From Rhizobium sp. CB3090 (GTDB lineage: Bacteria; Pseudomonadota; Alphaproteobacteria; Rhizobiales; Rhizobiaceae), in NCBI RefSeq assembly GCF_029714285.1, contig NZ_CP121662.1, forward strand, positions 1,612,001 to 1,676,000: DNA of 64,000 bases. Reading direction: 5' to 3'. This document shows positions 55,146 through 63,972 of the stretch, piece by piece. The position numbers were made by a program, and so were the translations under genes. The notes beneath the pieces were generated by a model. It was given only the letters and a program-made list of their open reading frames with translations, ran no database searches and was not told the origin of the DNA. Each line of letters opens with the position of its first letter. Positions within the stretch are counted from its first letter, which is position 1.

Positions 55146-56057
55146 ATGCCGCGGACGAAGAATACGCAGGGTGCGCTCTACATGGCCGCAGCAATGGCCG
55201 GCTTTTCCTGCAGTGATGCATTGTCCAAATCAGTCATCGTGGTGATGAATGCCGGCGAGATCATGTTTCTCCGGGGGCTTTTTACGAGTGTCTTCGTCTA
55301 TCTGCTCGCCTGGCATATGGGCGCCTTGCGATCCTGGAAAGTCATTCTGCAGCCGATGATCGCCTTGCGGGTCGTCTGCGAAGCGATCGCGGCGGCGACC
55401 TACATCACCGCGCTCGGCATGATGCCGATCGCCAATGCCTCTGCCATCCTGCAGGCCTTGCCGCTCGCCGTCACCCTCGGCGCGGCCCTGTTCCTGAAAG
55501 AGCCGGTCGGCTGGCGGCGCTGGACGGCGATCACCGTCGGCTTTGTCGGCGTGCTCATCATCATTCGCCCCGGCCCCGATGGCTTCACGACGGCCGCCCT
55601 GCTCGTCGTCGCCAGCATGTTCGCCACCGCCGCTCGCGACCTGGCGACGCGTTGCGTCAGTAAGGATGTGCCGTCGCTGATGGTGACGGTCGTTACCGCG
55701 ATCTCGATCTCCATCTTCGGCGCCCTGTCGATCGGCCCGCTCGGCGGCTGGCAGCCGATCAGCTTCACCCCATTCTCGCACATCCTGCTCGCATCGATCC
55801 TGGTACTCGTCGGCTATCAATCGGTGATCCAGGCGATGCGCACGGGCGAGATCTCCTTCGTCGCACCGTTCCGCTACCTAAGCCTCATCTGGTCCGCGTT
55901 GCTCGGCTTGCTGTTCTTCGGTGAGACGCCGGATGCCTGGACCATGATCGGCTCCGCCATTGTCATCGCCTCCGGTCTCTATACATTCTACCGGGAGAGC
56001 AAACGGCAAGCGGTCGAGCGTGTCGCCCAGGAATCCGAGCCCCGTGTGCCCGCCTAA
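55146..56057 (+). CDS. EamA-family (DMT) transporter
   Basis: 303 residues, ten predicted spans in two EamA repeats ('AMAGFSCSDALSKSVIVVMN', 'GEIMFLRGLFTSVFVYLL'; second repeat from 'AALLVVASMFATAARDLATR'). Likely exports or imports small metabolites. Its stop is 11 bp before mobA, so it heads a probable three-gene unit with mobA and mobB. Its substrate is not known; a link to molybdenum is suggested only by position. Confidence 0.87.
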   Translation: MPRTKNTQGALYMAAAMAGFSCSDALSKSVIVVMNAGEIMFLRGLFTSVFVYLLAWHMGALRSWKVILQPMIALRVVCEAIAAATYITALGMMPIANASAILQALPLAVTLGAALFLKEPVGWRRWTAITVGFVGVLIIIRPGPDGFTTAALLVVASMFATAARDLATRCVSKDVPSLMVTVVTAISISIFGALSIGPLGGWQPISFTPFSHILLASILVLVGYQSVIQAMRTGEISFVAPFRYLSLIWSALLGLLFFGETPDAWTMIGSAIVIASGLYTFYRESKRQAVERVAQESEPRVPA

Positions 56058-56068
56058 GGTCGCCCAGC

Positions 56069-56719
56069 ATGCCCGGCTTCATCACTAATCCCGCCGAGAT
56101 CCCGCCCTATCTGCTTGCCGGCGGCCGTTCCAGCCGCATGGGCGCGAATAAGGCGCTTGCCCTCCTCGGCGGAGAAAATCTTCTGGCGCGTATAGCGGCT
56201 CGTATCGGGCAACAGCAAAGAATGCCGATTGCGCTGAATGCCGATGCTGATTGGCCGTATACGGCGGAGCTTCGGCTGGTTCCCGACACCCTCCCCGGTA
56301 AGCTCGGCCCGCTTGCCGGCGTACTTGCCGCCATGCGCGATGCGGCGAAAAAGCACCCGCACGCATCCCATATCGCTACGGTGCCGATCGACAGCCCCTT
56401 CTTTCCGAGCGATCTGATCGCGCGGCTGGCTCAAGCCATCGAAGGCCGAGACGAAATCGCCATAGCCGCATCGCTGGATCGCGATCATCCGGTGTTTGGC
56501 CTTTGGCCCGTCTCGATCGCCGATGACCTAGAGACCTGGATTGTTGGAGACGACAAGCGGCGGGTCAGGGATTTTCTTGCGCGCCATATCACGCAAACGG
56601 TCGACTTTGCCGTGATCCAAACACCGATCGGTCCCCTCGATCCCTTCTTCAACGTCAACACGCCCGAAGACCTGATCGCCGCAGAAACATGGCTCGCGGC
56701 ATTGGAGCAGACGCTATGA
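56069..56719 (+). CDS. mobA: Molybdenum cofactor guanylyltransferase
   Basis: 216 residues. 'YLLAGGRSSRMGANKALALL' is the nucleotidyltransferase signature, with 'LGPLAGVLAAMRDA' and 'VPIDSPFF' (metal-binding Asp) following. It joins GMP to molybdopterin to form the MGD cofactor of DMSO-reductase-type enzymes. It overlaps mobB by 4 bp (ATGA). Confidence 0.94.
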   Translation: MPGFITNPAEIPPYLLAGGRSSRMGANKALALLGGENLLARIAARIGQQQRMPIALNADADWPYTAELRLVPDTLPGKLGPLAGVLAAMRDAAKKHPHASHIATVPIDSPFFPSDLIARLAQAIEGRDEIAIAASLDRDHPVFGLWPVSIADDLETWIVGDDKRRVRDFLARHITQTVDFAVIQTPIGPLDPFFNVNTPEDLIAAETWLAALEQTL

Positions 56720-57246
56720 CAACGAAACGACCCAAAATCTTCGGCATCGCCGGCTGGAAGAATTCCGGCAAGACCGGCCTTGCGGTACGGCTTGTCACCG
56801 AGTTCACCCGCCGCGGCTATAAGATTTCGACTATCAAACATGCTCACCATGACTTCGATATCGACAAAGTGGGCGCCGACAGTTTTCGCCATCGCGAAGC
56901 CGGAGCGCATGAAGTCACCATCGTCTCCGGCACGCGCTATGCGATCATGCACGAACTGCGCGGCGAGCCGGAACCAAGCTTCGAGGAAATCCTGACGCGG
57001 CTCGCCCCTTGCGACCTCGTCCTGATCGAGGGCTACAAGCGCGAGCCGATCCCGAAAATCGAGGCCCGTCGCCTGGAGGCCGCCAACCGCGCGCCCTTAG
57101 CGCCGCAGGATCCGCATATCGTCGCCATTGCCGCCGACCATGCGGTGGAGGATGCCGGCATACTGACTGTCTTCAATCTGGACGATACCCAGGCGATTGC
57201 CGATTTCATCGCCGCGACGGTTGGCCTCGGCAAACCGGCACAATGA
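56716..57246 (+). CDS. mobB: Molybdopterin-guanine dinucleotide biosynthesis protein B
   Basis: 176 residues. Walker A 'IAGWKNSGKTGLAVRLVTEF', then 'ISTIKHAHHDFDIDKVGADS' and 'DLVLIEGYKREPIPKIE', all conserved MobB motifs. The ATG overlaps the mobA stop. A GTP-binding partner that helps MobA but is not essential in E. coli. Confidence 0.95.
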   Translation: MTTKRPKIFGIAGWKNSGKTGLAVRLVTEFTRRGYKISTIKHAHHDFDIDKVGADSFRHREAGAHEVTIVSGTRYAIMHELRGEPEPSFEEILTRLAPCDLVLIEGYKREPIPKIEARRLEAANRAPLAPQDPHIVAIAADHAVEDAGILTVFNLDDTQAIADFIAATVGLGKPAQ

Positions 57247-57275
57247 AAAGGCCGCCGGTTTCCCGACGGCCTCAC
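57247..57275 (-). terminator. Terminator of the OmpA-domain gene (shared with mobB)
   Basis: On the minus strand AGGCCGtCGG-GAAA-CCGgCGGCCT (one mismatch, GAAA tetraloop) followed by TTTTCATTG. Confidence 0.7.
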
Positions 57276-57295
57276 GCGTTTGAGACAGGAAGAGC

Positions 57296-59710
57296 TTACT
57301 GGTTCGAAGCGACCGGGCGCACCAGCGCCGTAACACGGCGGATGGTGACGCGGCGGTTTTCCTGCTCGGGCCCCTGCGTATTCACCTTCAGATATTGCTC
57401 GCCGTAACCCTGGGTCACCAGGTTTTCCGGCGGAATGCCGTAGACGTCGGTGAGGACGTTGGCGACGGATTCGGCGCGCTGGTCTGAAAGAACGAGGTTG
57501 CTTTGCGCAGAACCGACGGCATCCGTATGCCCTTCGATCAGGAAGGTCTCGGTCGGGTCCTTCTTGACGATCTTGCTCATGGCGTCGGCAACGCCGCGCA
57601 ACGAACTTGCCTGCGACATCGGGATTTCCGCGCTGCCCGTCGCGAAAGTGATCGTATCGAGGTCGATACGGCGCACCTTATCGCGGATGCGGGCGGAGTA
57701 ACGCACTTCGTTCAGCGAATAGACCCGCTCGACCGGCTCGACCGGCGGTTCGCGCAGGAAGTCGTAATAGTCCGCCTCACGCTCTGTACCAGTGTCGATG
57801 ATATACTGGTTCAGCGGAATGCGCAGGCGCATCGGCGGCAATTCGTCGCCGGGATCGCGGAAGTAATCGTCACGGTCCGGCTGATCCTCCAGCTCCGGCG
57901 AATAGAACAGCACGTATTCGCGACCACGCGCGTCGATACGCGAGCGCTGAATGACGTCGCCATAGCGATTGCGCACGGTGATGATGCGATCGCCATCCGG
58001 CCGGTCGATCGTTTCGCGGTAACGGTCGCGCGGAAGCTGTTCATAGATCGGGCGTTCGCCATCCCGAACGAAGCGCTCGCTGTCATCGTGACGGACAACG
58101 AAGTTGTTATCGATGTTCAAGATAACGCGATTGTCCTGATTGCCGTTCGGCTGGACAGCGATGCCTTCCGGCGCTGCGAAATCCGGCCTGCGGTCGAGCC
58201 GTCGGCCCTGTTCGCTGGTTATGGCTTCGATCTTCACAGGCTGTTGCTGCTGTCCGCCGAGCGCGCGTTGCGCTTCCGCATCGGAGGTTGGCGGCTTGCT
58301 ATAGGCCGGCTGCACTGCGGCATTCTGCCCTTGCTGGGTCTGGACCTGACCTTGTGTCTGGACCTGACCCGCCTGGCCGCCGGTAGCTTGGCCGCCCTGA
58401 CGAAGGCCTCGCCGTGCCGCGTCCTTATCGCTATCGAGCACTGCAGCACCGTTCTGCACCGGCAGAATAACGGTTTCGTTGCTGGCAGCGGGATTTTCGG
58501 CGATCTTCTTTCGGCGCTCGAGTTCCTGCGGCGAGACCGGCGCGGGAGCGGGAGCCGCTGTCTGGGCACCCTCCTGAACGGCACCATTCGCAGGCGCCTG
58601 TACGGCATTGCCCTGGGCGGGAGCCCCGGTTTCGACATTCGGCTGCAGTTGTTTGCCGGTCTGCGGGGCCGCCTGGTTCTGCGGCTGAGCCTGCAGTTGC
58701 TGGCTCTTCTGAGCCGGCTGCTGTTCGGGCGTCGTTGCCGGCTGTTGCCCGGTCTGCTGCTCATTCAGCGGCAGCTTGCGGCTCGGTTTCTGACCCTGCT
58801 GCGTGCCGGGCTCGACCTGAGTACCAGGCTGAACCTGAGTCTTCGGCTGCGCCTGCTCAGTGGAAGGCGCCTGTTTCGGTGCCGGCGTTGCCTGCTGCTC
58901 GGTGGAAGGAGCTTGTTTCGTGGTGGGCGCTGCCTGCTGTTCGGCCGGCTGCTGTGCCGGTTCAGCCGTTTGACCCTGCTTCTTCTGATGCTTCTTTAGT
59001 CCTGGCTGACCTTGAGTCTCCGGCTGAGCCTGTTCGCTCTGAGATTGCTGTGCAGCGGGCGCCTGTTTCTGGGCGGGGGCGGCCTGTTGTTCTGCAGGCT
59101 GCTGCGCCGGTTCAGCCGCTTGCCCCTGCGACTTCTGATGCTTCTTCAGTTCGGGCTGGGCCTGGGGTTGGCTTTCGGGGGCAGCCTGCTGCTGAACGGC
59201 CTTCGTCTGCGGCGTTGCCTCCGGCTGCGCCGCTGGCTGTTGCTCCGCATTCTGCTTGTGCTTCTTTTGCTCCGGCTGAGCCTGCTGGGTTTCCGGTGTC
59301 GCCTGGGGCTGGAGTGCCTTGGGCTGCTGTGTTTCCTGTTGCTGTTTACCCGGTTTCGGCTGTTCAGGCTGTCCTTCCGGTTGGGCTTCCTTCATCTTGC
59401 GCTGCGGCTCGGCTCCCCCCTGCTGCGCTGGTGCAGCCTCGTGCTTCTTGCCCTGCGGCTCGCCCTGCTCTGCACCGCCTGGCTTCTTGCGCTTTTTCAG
59501 CTCCTCTTCGGATTGCCCGTCCGGAGCTGGCTGCTCCTGAGCAACTTCGAAAGTCGCATTGTCGTTCATGGCGGCCGATCTGGCGGCATCATTGCTCAAC
59601 GGTGCGATAGCCTGTTCGCGCAGCGCTGTGGCGGCGGCGGGCTCAAATGCCAGTGTTAAGGACAGCAGCGGAAATGCTGCACTGGCAAATAGTCTGGATC
59701 GCTTTCCCAT
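57296..59710 (-). CDS. OmpA-domain envelope protein with long Pro/Gln/Ala-rich region
   Basis: 804 residues. N-terminal signal-like segment (about 1-28). Residues about 60-400 are low complexity (Gln/Pro/Ala/Lys) and include two near-identical 31-residue units at 188-218 and 238-268 ('LKKHQK.QGQ.AEPAQQPAEQ..'). A conserved charged region follows at about 500-680 ('RVILNIDNNFVVRHDDSERF', 'YYDFLREPPVEPVERVYSLN'), then the C-terminal OmpA peptidoglycan-binding domain ('ITFATGSAEIPMSQ', 'FLIEGHTDAVGSAQSNLVLS', 'QENRRVTIRRV'). Probably secreted to the periplasm or outer membrane and anchored to the wall; the long flexible part may cross the periplasm. Confidence 0.87.
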   Translation of the reverse strand: MGKRSRLFASAAFPLLSLTLAFEPAAATALREQAIAPLSNDAARSAAMNDNATFEVAQEQPAPDGQSEEELKKRKKPGGAEQGEPQGKKHEAAPAQQGGAEPQRKMKEAQPEGQPEQPKPGKQQQETQQPKALQPQATPETQQAQPEQKKHKQNAEQQPAAQPEATPQTKAVQQQAAPESQPQAQPELKKHQKSQGQAAEPAQQPAEQQAAPAQKQAPAAQQSQSEQAQPETQGQPGLKKHQKKQGQTAEPAQQPAEQQAAPTTKQAPSTEQQATPAPKQAPSTEQAQPKTQVQPGTQVEPGTQQGQKPSRKLPLNEQQTGQQPATTPEQQPAQKSQQLQAQPQNQAAPQTGKQLQPNVETGAPAQGNAVQAPANGAVQEGAQTAAPAPAPVSPQELERRKKIAENPAASNETVILPVQNGAAVLDSDKDAARRGLRQGGQATGGQAGQVQTQGQVQTQQGQNAAVQPAYSKPPTSDAEAQRALGGQQQQPVKIEAITSEQGRRLDRRPDFAAPEGIAVQPNGNQDNRVILNIDNNFVVRHDDSERFVRDGERPIYEQLPRDRYRETIDRPDGDRIITVRNRYGDVIQRSRIDARGREYVLFYSPELEDQPDRDDYFRDPGDELPPMRLRIPLNQYIIDTGTEREADYYDFLREPPVEPVERVYSLNEVRYSARIRDKVRRIDLDTITFATGSAEIPMSQASSLRGVADAMSKIVKKDPTETFLIEGHTDAVGSAQSNLVLSDQRAESVANVLTDVYGIPPENLVTQGYGEQYLKVNTQGPEQENRRVTIRRVTALVRPVASNQ
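58907..59149 (-). repeat. Repeated 93-bp coding units within the OmpA-domain gene
   Basis: The 31-codon units at 59149-59057 and 58999-58907 encode almost the same peptide 50 residues apart, with shorter partial copies on both sides. This is an unstable, expandable tract in the Pro/Gln/Ala-rich region. Confidence 0.7.
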
Positions 59711-60082
59711 AGTTGGGATCTCCTTTTATTATCGTTATCCGCCAAGGTGCGGATCTCAGCCCGTGGAGCTGATGCCCGATGATCCCGGCCGATTTTCGGT
59801 GTCTCATAGGGCTGAATCGCGGCAAGCGGTGATATGTTCCGAACAATTAGGCACGCAAAATTAACCCCGCCTGAACGCGCCGGAAGGCTGCCGTTCAGCT
59901 TTGTCGGGTCACGCAAGCGCTTTGGAGATAGTGTGCGTGACACACACCGGCTTTGTAATTCCAGTTGCAATTTGCGAAAAAAAAGTACGAATATCCGCGG
60001 CAGGCGGGCCACGCACCCGCTCCATTCTGGCCGGCCGCCAATGAAGAAAAATAGCCGCCGGTCGCCAACAGAGAGGATCAAA
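59711..60082. promoter_or_regulatory. Divergent intergenic region (OmpA-domain gene / amino-acid binding protein)
   Basis: 372 bp. An open frame continues upstream of the binding-protein gene but has no coding features. The region from about 59940 to 60000 is AT-richer and probably contains the promoter of the importer. The GAGAGGATCAAA ribosome site is the only sure element. Confidence 0.4.
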
Positions 60083-60865
60083 ATGCGCATCTCCACTCGT
60101 CTTTTCGCCGCGGCATCGCTTGCCGCGATGTCGCTTTTCGCCGGGGCAGCGCTCGCCGACGGCGATTCGATCGTCATCGGCACCGACGCCACCTACCCGC
60201 CATTCGAATCCCTCGACGCCGCCGGCAAATTCGTCGGCTTCGACATCGATATCGCCAATGCGCTTTGCGATCAGATGAAGGTCAAATGCACCTTCGTAAA
60301 CCAGGATTTCGACGGCATCATTCCGGCCCTGCAGGCCAAGAAGTTCGACGCCATCGTATCGTCCATGTCGATCACGCCGGAGCGTGAAAAGACCATCGAC
60401 TTCACCAACAAATACTACAATACGCCGCCGGCTATCGCCGTGCCGAAGGATTCGACCGTAACGGAAGCAACCGATGAGGCTCTGAAGGGCAAGACCATCG
60501 GCGCACAGTCCTCGACCACGCACGCAAACTACGCCACCGTGCATCTGAAGGACGCCGAGCTGAAGCTTTATCCGTCGCCGGACGAATATAAGCTCGACCT
60601 CGCCAATGGCCGTATCGATGCCGTCATCGACGACGTCGTGGTTCTCTCCGAATGGGTCAAGTCCGATGCCGGTAATTGCTGCAAGATGCTCGGCACGCTG
60701 AAGATCGATCCGCAAATCAACGGCGTCGGCGCCGGCATCGGTCTTCGCAAGGGCGACACCGCGCTGAAGGACAAGTTCAACGCTGCGATCGCTGCAATCC
60801 GTGCCAACGGCACCTACAAGAAGATCCAGGACAAGTATTTCGACTTCGACGTCTACGGCGAGTGA
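60083..60865 (+). CDS. Polar amino acid ABC transporter substrate-binding protein (HisJ/ArgT type)
   Basis: 260 residues, starting at 'MRISTRLFAAASLAAMSLFA' (signal peptide, cleavage near ALA-DG). 'IVIGTDATYPPFESLDAAGK' and 'GFDIDIANALCDQMKVKCTF' are classic family-3 motifs; 'DFDGIIPALQAKKFDAIVSS' follows. This group binds lysine, arginine, ornithine, histidine or opines. Periplasmic. First gene of the importer; a terminator-like hairpin follows before the permeases. Confidence 0.93.
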   Translation: MRISTRLFAAASLAAMSLFAGAALADGDSIVIGTDATYPPFESLDAAGKFVGFDIDIANALCDQMKVKCTFVNQDFDGIIPALQAKKFDAIVSSMSITPEREKTIDFTNKYYNTPPAIAVPKDSTVTEATDEALKGKTIGAQSSTTHANYATVHLKDAELKLYPSPDEYKLDLANGRIDAVIDDVVVLSEWVKSDAGNCCKMLGTLKIDPQINGVGAGIGLRKGDTALKDKFNAAIAAIRANGTYKKIQDKYFDFDVYGE

Positions 60866-60892
60866 TCGCCGTCGATTCCTTGGGAAAAGACG

Positions 60893-60925
60893 ACGGCGGA
60901 AGCTTGCTCTTCCGCCGTTTTTGTT
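60893..60925 (+). terminator. Intrinsic terminator between binding protein and permease genes
   Basis: Perfect 10-bp stem ACGGCGGAAG / CTTCCGCCGT with a 6-nt loop, followed by TTTTTGTTT. Placed after the binding-protein gene inside the operon, it probably terminates part of the transcripts, giving excess binding protein. Confidence 0.88.
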
Positions 60926-60983
60926 TGACAACTAATAGAATAATTAAGAGAAACGCGGCAAAAGCTGCGAGGGGAAATACGGT

Positions 60984-61787
60984 ATGAGCGGATTGTTTTC
61001 CGCGTTTGGCTCCTTGTGGGCCTGGATGAATAACGCCTTCGATCCACTGTGCGGCCCCGCGGGGCTCTTCACCCTGTTTGGCCAGAACACCGTCATTGCC
61101 TGCGGAGATACCGGCTGGGGCGATGAGATTGCCGCCGGCCTCAAAATCACGATATCAGTGGCCGTCCTGACATTGCCGTTCGGCTTGATCATCGGCTTCC
61201 TTGTGGCACTAGCACAACAATCCGAAGAAAGGCCGCTGCGGCTCGCAGCCGGCATTTTTACCACCATCTTTCGCGGCCTGCCGGAACTCCTGACGCTCTT
61301 CATCATCTATTACGGCATCCAGATTCTGCTGCAAACGGCCCTCGCTTACGTGGGCTACACCGGACAGGTCGAGATCAATGCCTTCGTCGCCGGCATGGTC
61401 GCCCTCTCGATCGTCTTTTCCGCCTATTGCTCCGAAGTTTTGCTGTCGGCCTTCAGAGCGATTCCCAAGGGACAGTATGAGGCGGGCGATGCTCTCGGCT
61501 TTCACCGCGCCCGCACCATGCGTTTGATCATCCTGCCGCAATTGATCCGCATCTCGCTTCCCAATCTCGGGAACCTCTGGATGAACCTGCTGAAGGACAC
61601 GTCCTACGTTTCCGTCATCGGACTTGCTGACATCATCCGCCAGACAGGCCTTGCCGTACGCGCGACAAAGGAACCGTTCTTCTTCTATTTGGTTGCCTGC
61701 GGCCTCTATTTGGTGCTCGCCATCATCTCCTCGGCTGGGTTGCTTTACCTTGATCGCTGGGCCAAACGCGCGGAGTTTCGCCGATGA
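60984..61787 (+). CDS. Amino acid ABC transporter permease (HisQ type)
   Basis: 267 residues. About five spans and the EAA loop 'IPKGQYEAGDALGFHRARTM'. An N-terminal segment with 'SLWAWMNNAFDPLCGPAGLF' precedes the first span. It pairs with the second permease; its stop overlaps that ATG (ATGA). RBS GAGGGGAAATACGGT. Confidence 0.92.
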   Translation: MSGLFSAFGSLWAWMNNAFDPLCGPAGLFTLFGQNTVIACGDTGWGDEIAAGLKITISVAVLTLPFGLIIGFLVALAQQSEERPLRLAAGIFTTIFRGLPELLTLFIIYYGIQILLQTALAYVGYTGQVEINAFVAGMVALSIVFSAYCSEVLLSAFRAIPKGQYEAGDALGFHRARTMRLIILPQLIRISLPNLGNLWMNLLKDTSYVSVIGLADIIRQTGLAVRATKEPFFFYLVACGLYLVLAIISSAGLLYLDRWAKRAEFRR

Positions 61788-62614
61788 GCTATGCTGAAGT
61801 CCTGATCCCGGCGCAGCCGGCACCACCGGAGACGATGAAGCGCTTCTCCAAGGCTCGCATGGTCGGTTTTTTCTTCCTGGTCCTCTGGGCGATGCTCGGC
61901 ATTGCGCTCATCGCGATGATGATCACCAATTGGGATAACGAGAAATTCTTCCGATTCGGCCCCAGTTATTTGTATGGTCTCTGGATCACGGTGAAGCTGG
62001 TCGGGCTTTCTTTCATTCTCGGCGCAATACTCTCGATTCCGCTCGCTTTCGCCAGAATGTCGGAGAACAGAATTCTGAGCGGACTAACATATTGCTATGT
62101 CTATCTCTTCCGCGGCACGCCGCTGCTGGCGCAGATTTTCCTGGTCTATTACGGCTTTCCGCAGGCGCGCGGCTTCATTAACAGTATTGGTCTCTGGTGG
62201 TTCTTCCGCGATCCATTCAATTGCGGCCTGTTTGCCATGACGCTGAACACGGCGGCCTATCAGACCGAGATTGTCCGCGCCGCCATTCAGAGCGTCCACC
62301 GCGGTCAAAGCGAGGCCGCGGCGTCACTCGGCCTTCATAAACTCGTCACCTTTTACAAAGTCATCCTGCCGCAAGCGTTGATCGTGGCTTTGCGCCCTTA
62401 TGGCAACGAGATCATCCTCTTGATCAAGAGCTCGGCGACCGTGTCAATCATCACGGTCTTGGACCTGATGGGCGCAACGCGCTATGCCTTCTCCCAAACC
62501 TACGACTACCAAACCTATCTTTGGGCGGCCATTTTCTATCTTTCCATCGTCGAGATCATGCGCAACGGCTGGGCACGCATGGAAGCCTATCTGACGCGTC
62601 ATCTGAGACGCTGA
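61784..62614 (+). CDS. Amino acid ABC transporter permease (HisM type)
   Basis: 276 residues. EAA loop 'VHRGQSEAAASLGLHKLVTF', spans from 'VGFFFLVLWAMLGIALIAMM'. It overlaps the first permease by 4 bp. No ATP-binding subunit follows in the window; it must lie elsewhere or be shared. Confidence 0.92.
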   Translation: MSYAEVLIPAQPAPPETMKRFSKARMVGFFFLVLWAMLGIALIAMMITNWDNEKFFRFGPSYLYGLWITVKLVGLSFILGAILSIPLAFARMSENRILSGLTYCYVYLFRGTPLLAQIFLVYYGFPQARGFINSIGLWWFFRDPFNCGLFAMTLNTAAYQTEIVRAAIQSVHRGQSEAAASLGLHKLVTFYKVILPQALIVALRPYGNEIILLIKSSATVSIITVLDLMGATRYAFSQTYDYQTYLWAAIFYLSIVEIMRNGWARMEAYLTRHLRR

Positions 62615-62814
62615 TCTTTACCCGCACAGCGTCTCCTTTCGTCATGGTCCACAGGTTGGCAGCACTCACCTGATAAGGCTGCTATCATATTGATTTTCGT
62701 GAAGAAATTTCTTTTTTGCAACACTTTTGTAAAGCTTGGGTTTACCATGAGGTGTTTCCATTTTCCTGTGACCTCAGAGTCACGAAGAACAGTGGGAACA
62801 GAAAGAGAGACCTC

Positions 62815-63081
62815 ATGCACAACGATATGCAAAAGCAGTTGCAAGGCTATGGGCTGACCACGGCGCAGATCATCTATCGCCTGCCCGATCATCCGCAATT
62901 TCTGCAGACCTATATCTGGCAGGACTATGATCTCGCTCCGAATTTCCCGGAAATGCGTGGCTTCTTGAAGTTTTGGCAGGAGAAGCTGGATGGGCCGTTA
63001 CATTCGGTACGCTATGTCCACCGCCGGCTGATCTCGGCGACCGAGTGGCGGGCGGTGAAGGGAGAGTTCATCCTGCACTAA
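62815..63081 (+). CDS. Usg family protein
   Basis: 88 residues, starting at 'MHNDMQKQLQGYGLTTAQII'; the upstream in-frame part overlaps the AT-rich promoter region. 'YRLPDHPQFLQTYIWQDYDL' and 'FPEMRGFLKFWQEKLDGPLH' match the small Usg family, first noted upstream of trpF in Caulobacter and confined to Alphaproteobacteria. Function unknown. Transcribed alone after a 200-bp gap. Confidence 0.85.
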   Translation: MHNDMQKQLQGYGLTTAQIIYRLPDHPQFLQTYIWQDYDLAPNFPEMRGFLKFWQEKLDGPLHSVRYVHRRLISATEWRAVKGEFILH

Positions 63082-63099
63082 TCAGGCTTTGCCAAGCGA

Positions 63100-63825
63100 T
63101 CAGACATGCGCTTCGCCATGGGCAAAATCACCGTCATCCGGCCCGCGACGTAATGCGCCATATAGAATGACGGCGTAGAACACGGCTACGATTACGATCA
63201 CCGGCCAGCCAGGGATCGGTCCGAGTGCGGCGTTGTCGGCAATATAGCTCCATGAATGCACAAACTCTTGCGGGGTGCCCTCCGTTTGCAGCCTCGGCGT
63301 CGAGATCTTCAAGATCCACGCCAACAGCAGGATTGCATACATCCAGCAATAATTCCGCCGCAGGCGCCGCTGCATCGCTTCGAAATAGCTGAGCAGAAAC
63401 CGCGGTGCGCGCAGGCTTTTGGCTATCGACAGCGCCCAATCGGGATTAAGATCGGCTTCAGGTGCCAGGATCTGCGCAAAATAGCTGCGTTCCAGTTGCC
63501 GTATCCGTGCACGATAGACATCAAAGAAGCGATAGCGCCGCGCCTCGATCATCAACAGCAATGTGATCAGCATCATGCCGAACAGCAATACGCCGTGATG
63601 CGACGTCGGTGATGAAAGCGATACGGAAAGCAGCGCCGCAACGACGGTAATCGCCCAGTTCGAGGTCCGGTCGATGCGGTCGCGCCAACTGGTCATTCGC
63701 CCAAGCTCACCGCGGTAATAATGCGTCAACGTATTGGTGATCTCCCCCGTCGTCGCCGGCATGGGCGGCGGCTTCCGATCGGCGGCGCTGCCCAGGAGAT
63801 GGGACGTGGTGAGCTCGGTGGCCAT
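63100..63825 (-). CDS. DUF2270 membrane protein
   Basis: 241 residues, starting at 'MATELTTSHLLGSAADRKPP' after an AAGGAGGAAAAAACC site. 'TLTHYYRGELGRMTSWRDRI' and 'EARRYRFFDVYRARIRQLER' are DUF2270 signatures; about four membrane helices. Function unknown. Convergent with usg. Confidence 0.88.
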   Translation of the reverse strand: MATELTTSHLLGSAADRKPPPMPATTGEITNTLTHYYRGELGRMTSWRDRIDRTSNWAITVVAALLSVSLSSPTSHHGVLLFGMMLITLLLMIEARRYRFFDVYRARIRQLERSYFAQILAPEADLNPDWALSIAKSLRAPRFLLSYFEAMQRRLRRNYCWMYAILLLAWILKISTPRLQTEGTPQEFVHSWSYIADNAALGPIPGWPVIVIVAVFYAVILYGALRRGPDDGDFAHGEAHV

Positions 63826-63972
63826 GGTTTTTTCCTCCTTTTTTCTTCTTTCGCGCAACGGCCTTATGGCCTGCCCCTGTTGCGAACGAATATTTTGCTC
63901 CTTCAACGCGGCCATTGCAAAAGCCTTTCAAGCACCTTAATGCCTCCCTAACGAATGAAGGACTGATCGCTC

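Noticed and set aside
57503..58999. 498-codon plus-strand frame opposite the OmpA-domain gene
   Set aside because: A Leu/Arg-rich composition produced by the complement of a Gln/Pro/Ala repeat; no ribosome site or domain.
58907..59149. Direct repeats suggesting a CRISPR or satellite array
   Set aside because: They are in-frame codon repeats of a protein with imperfect, irregular spacing.
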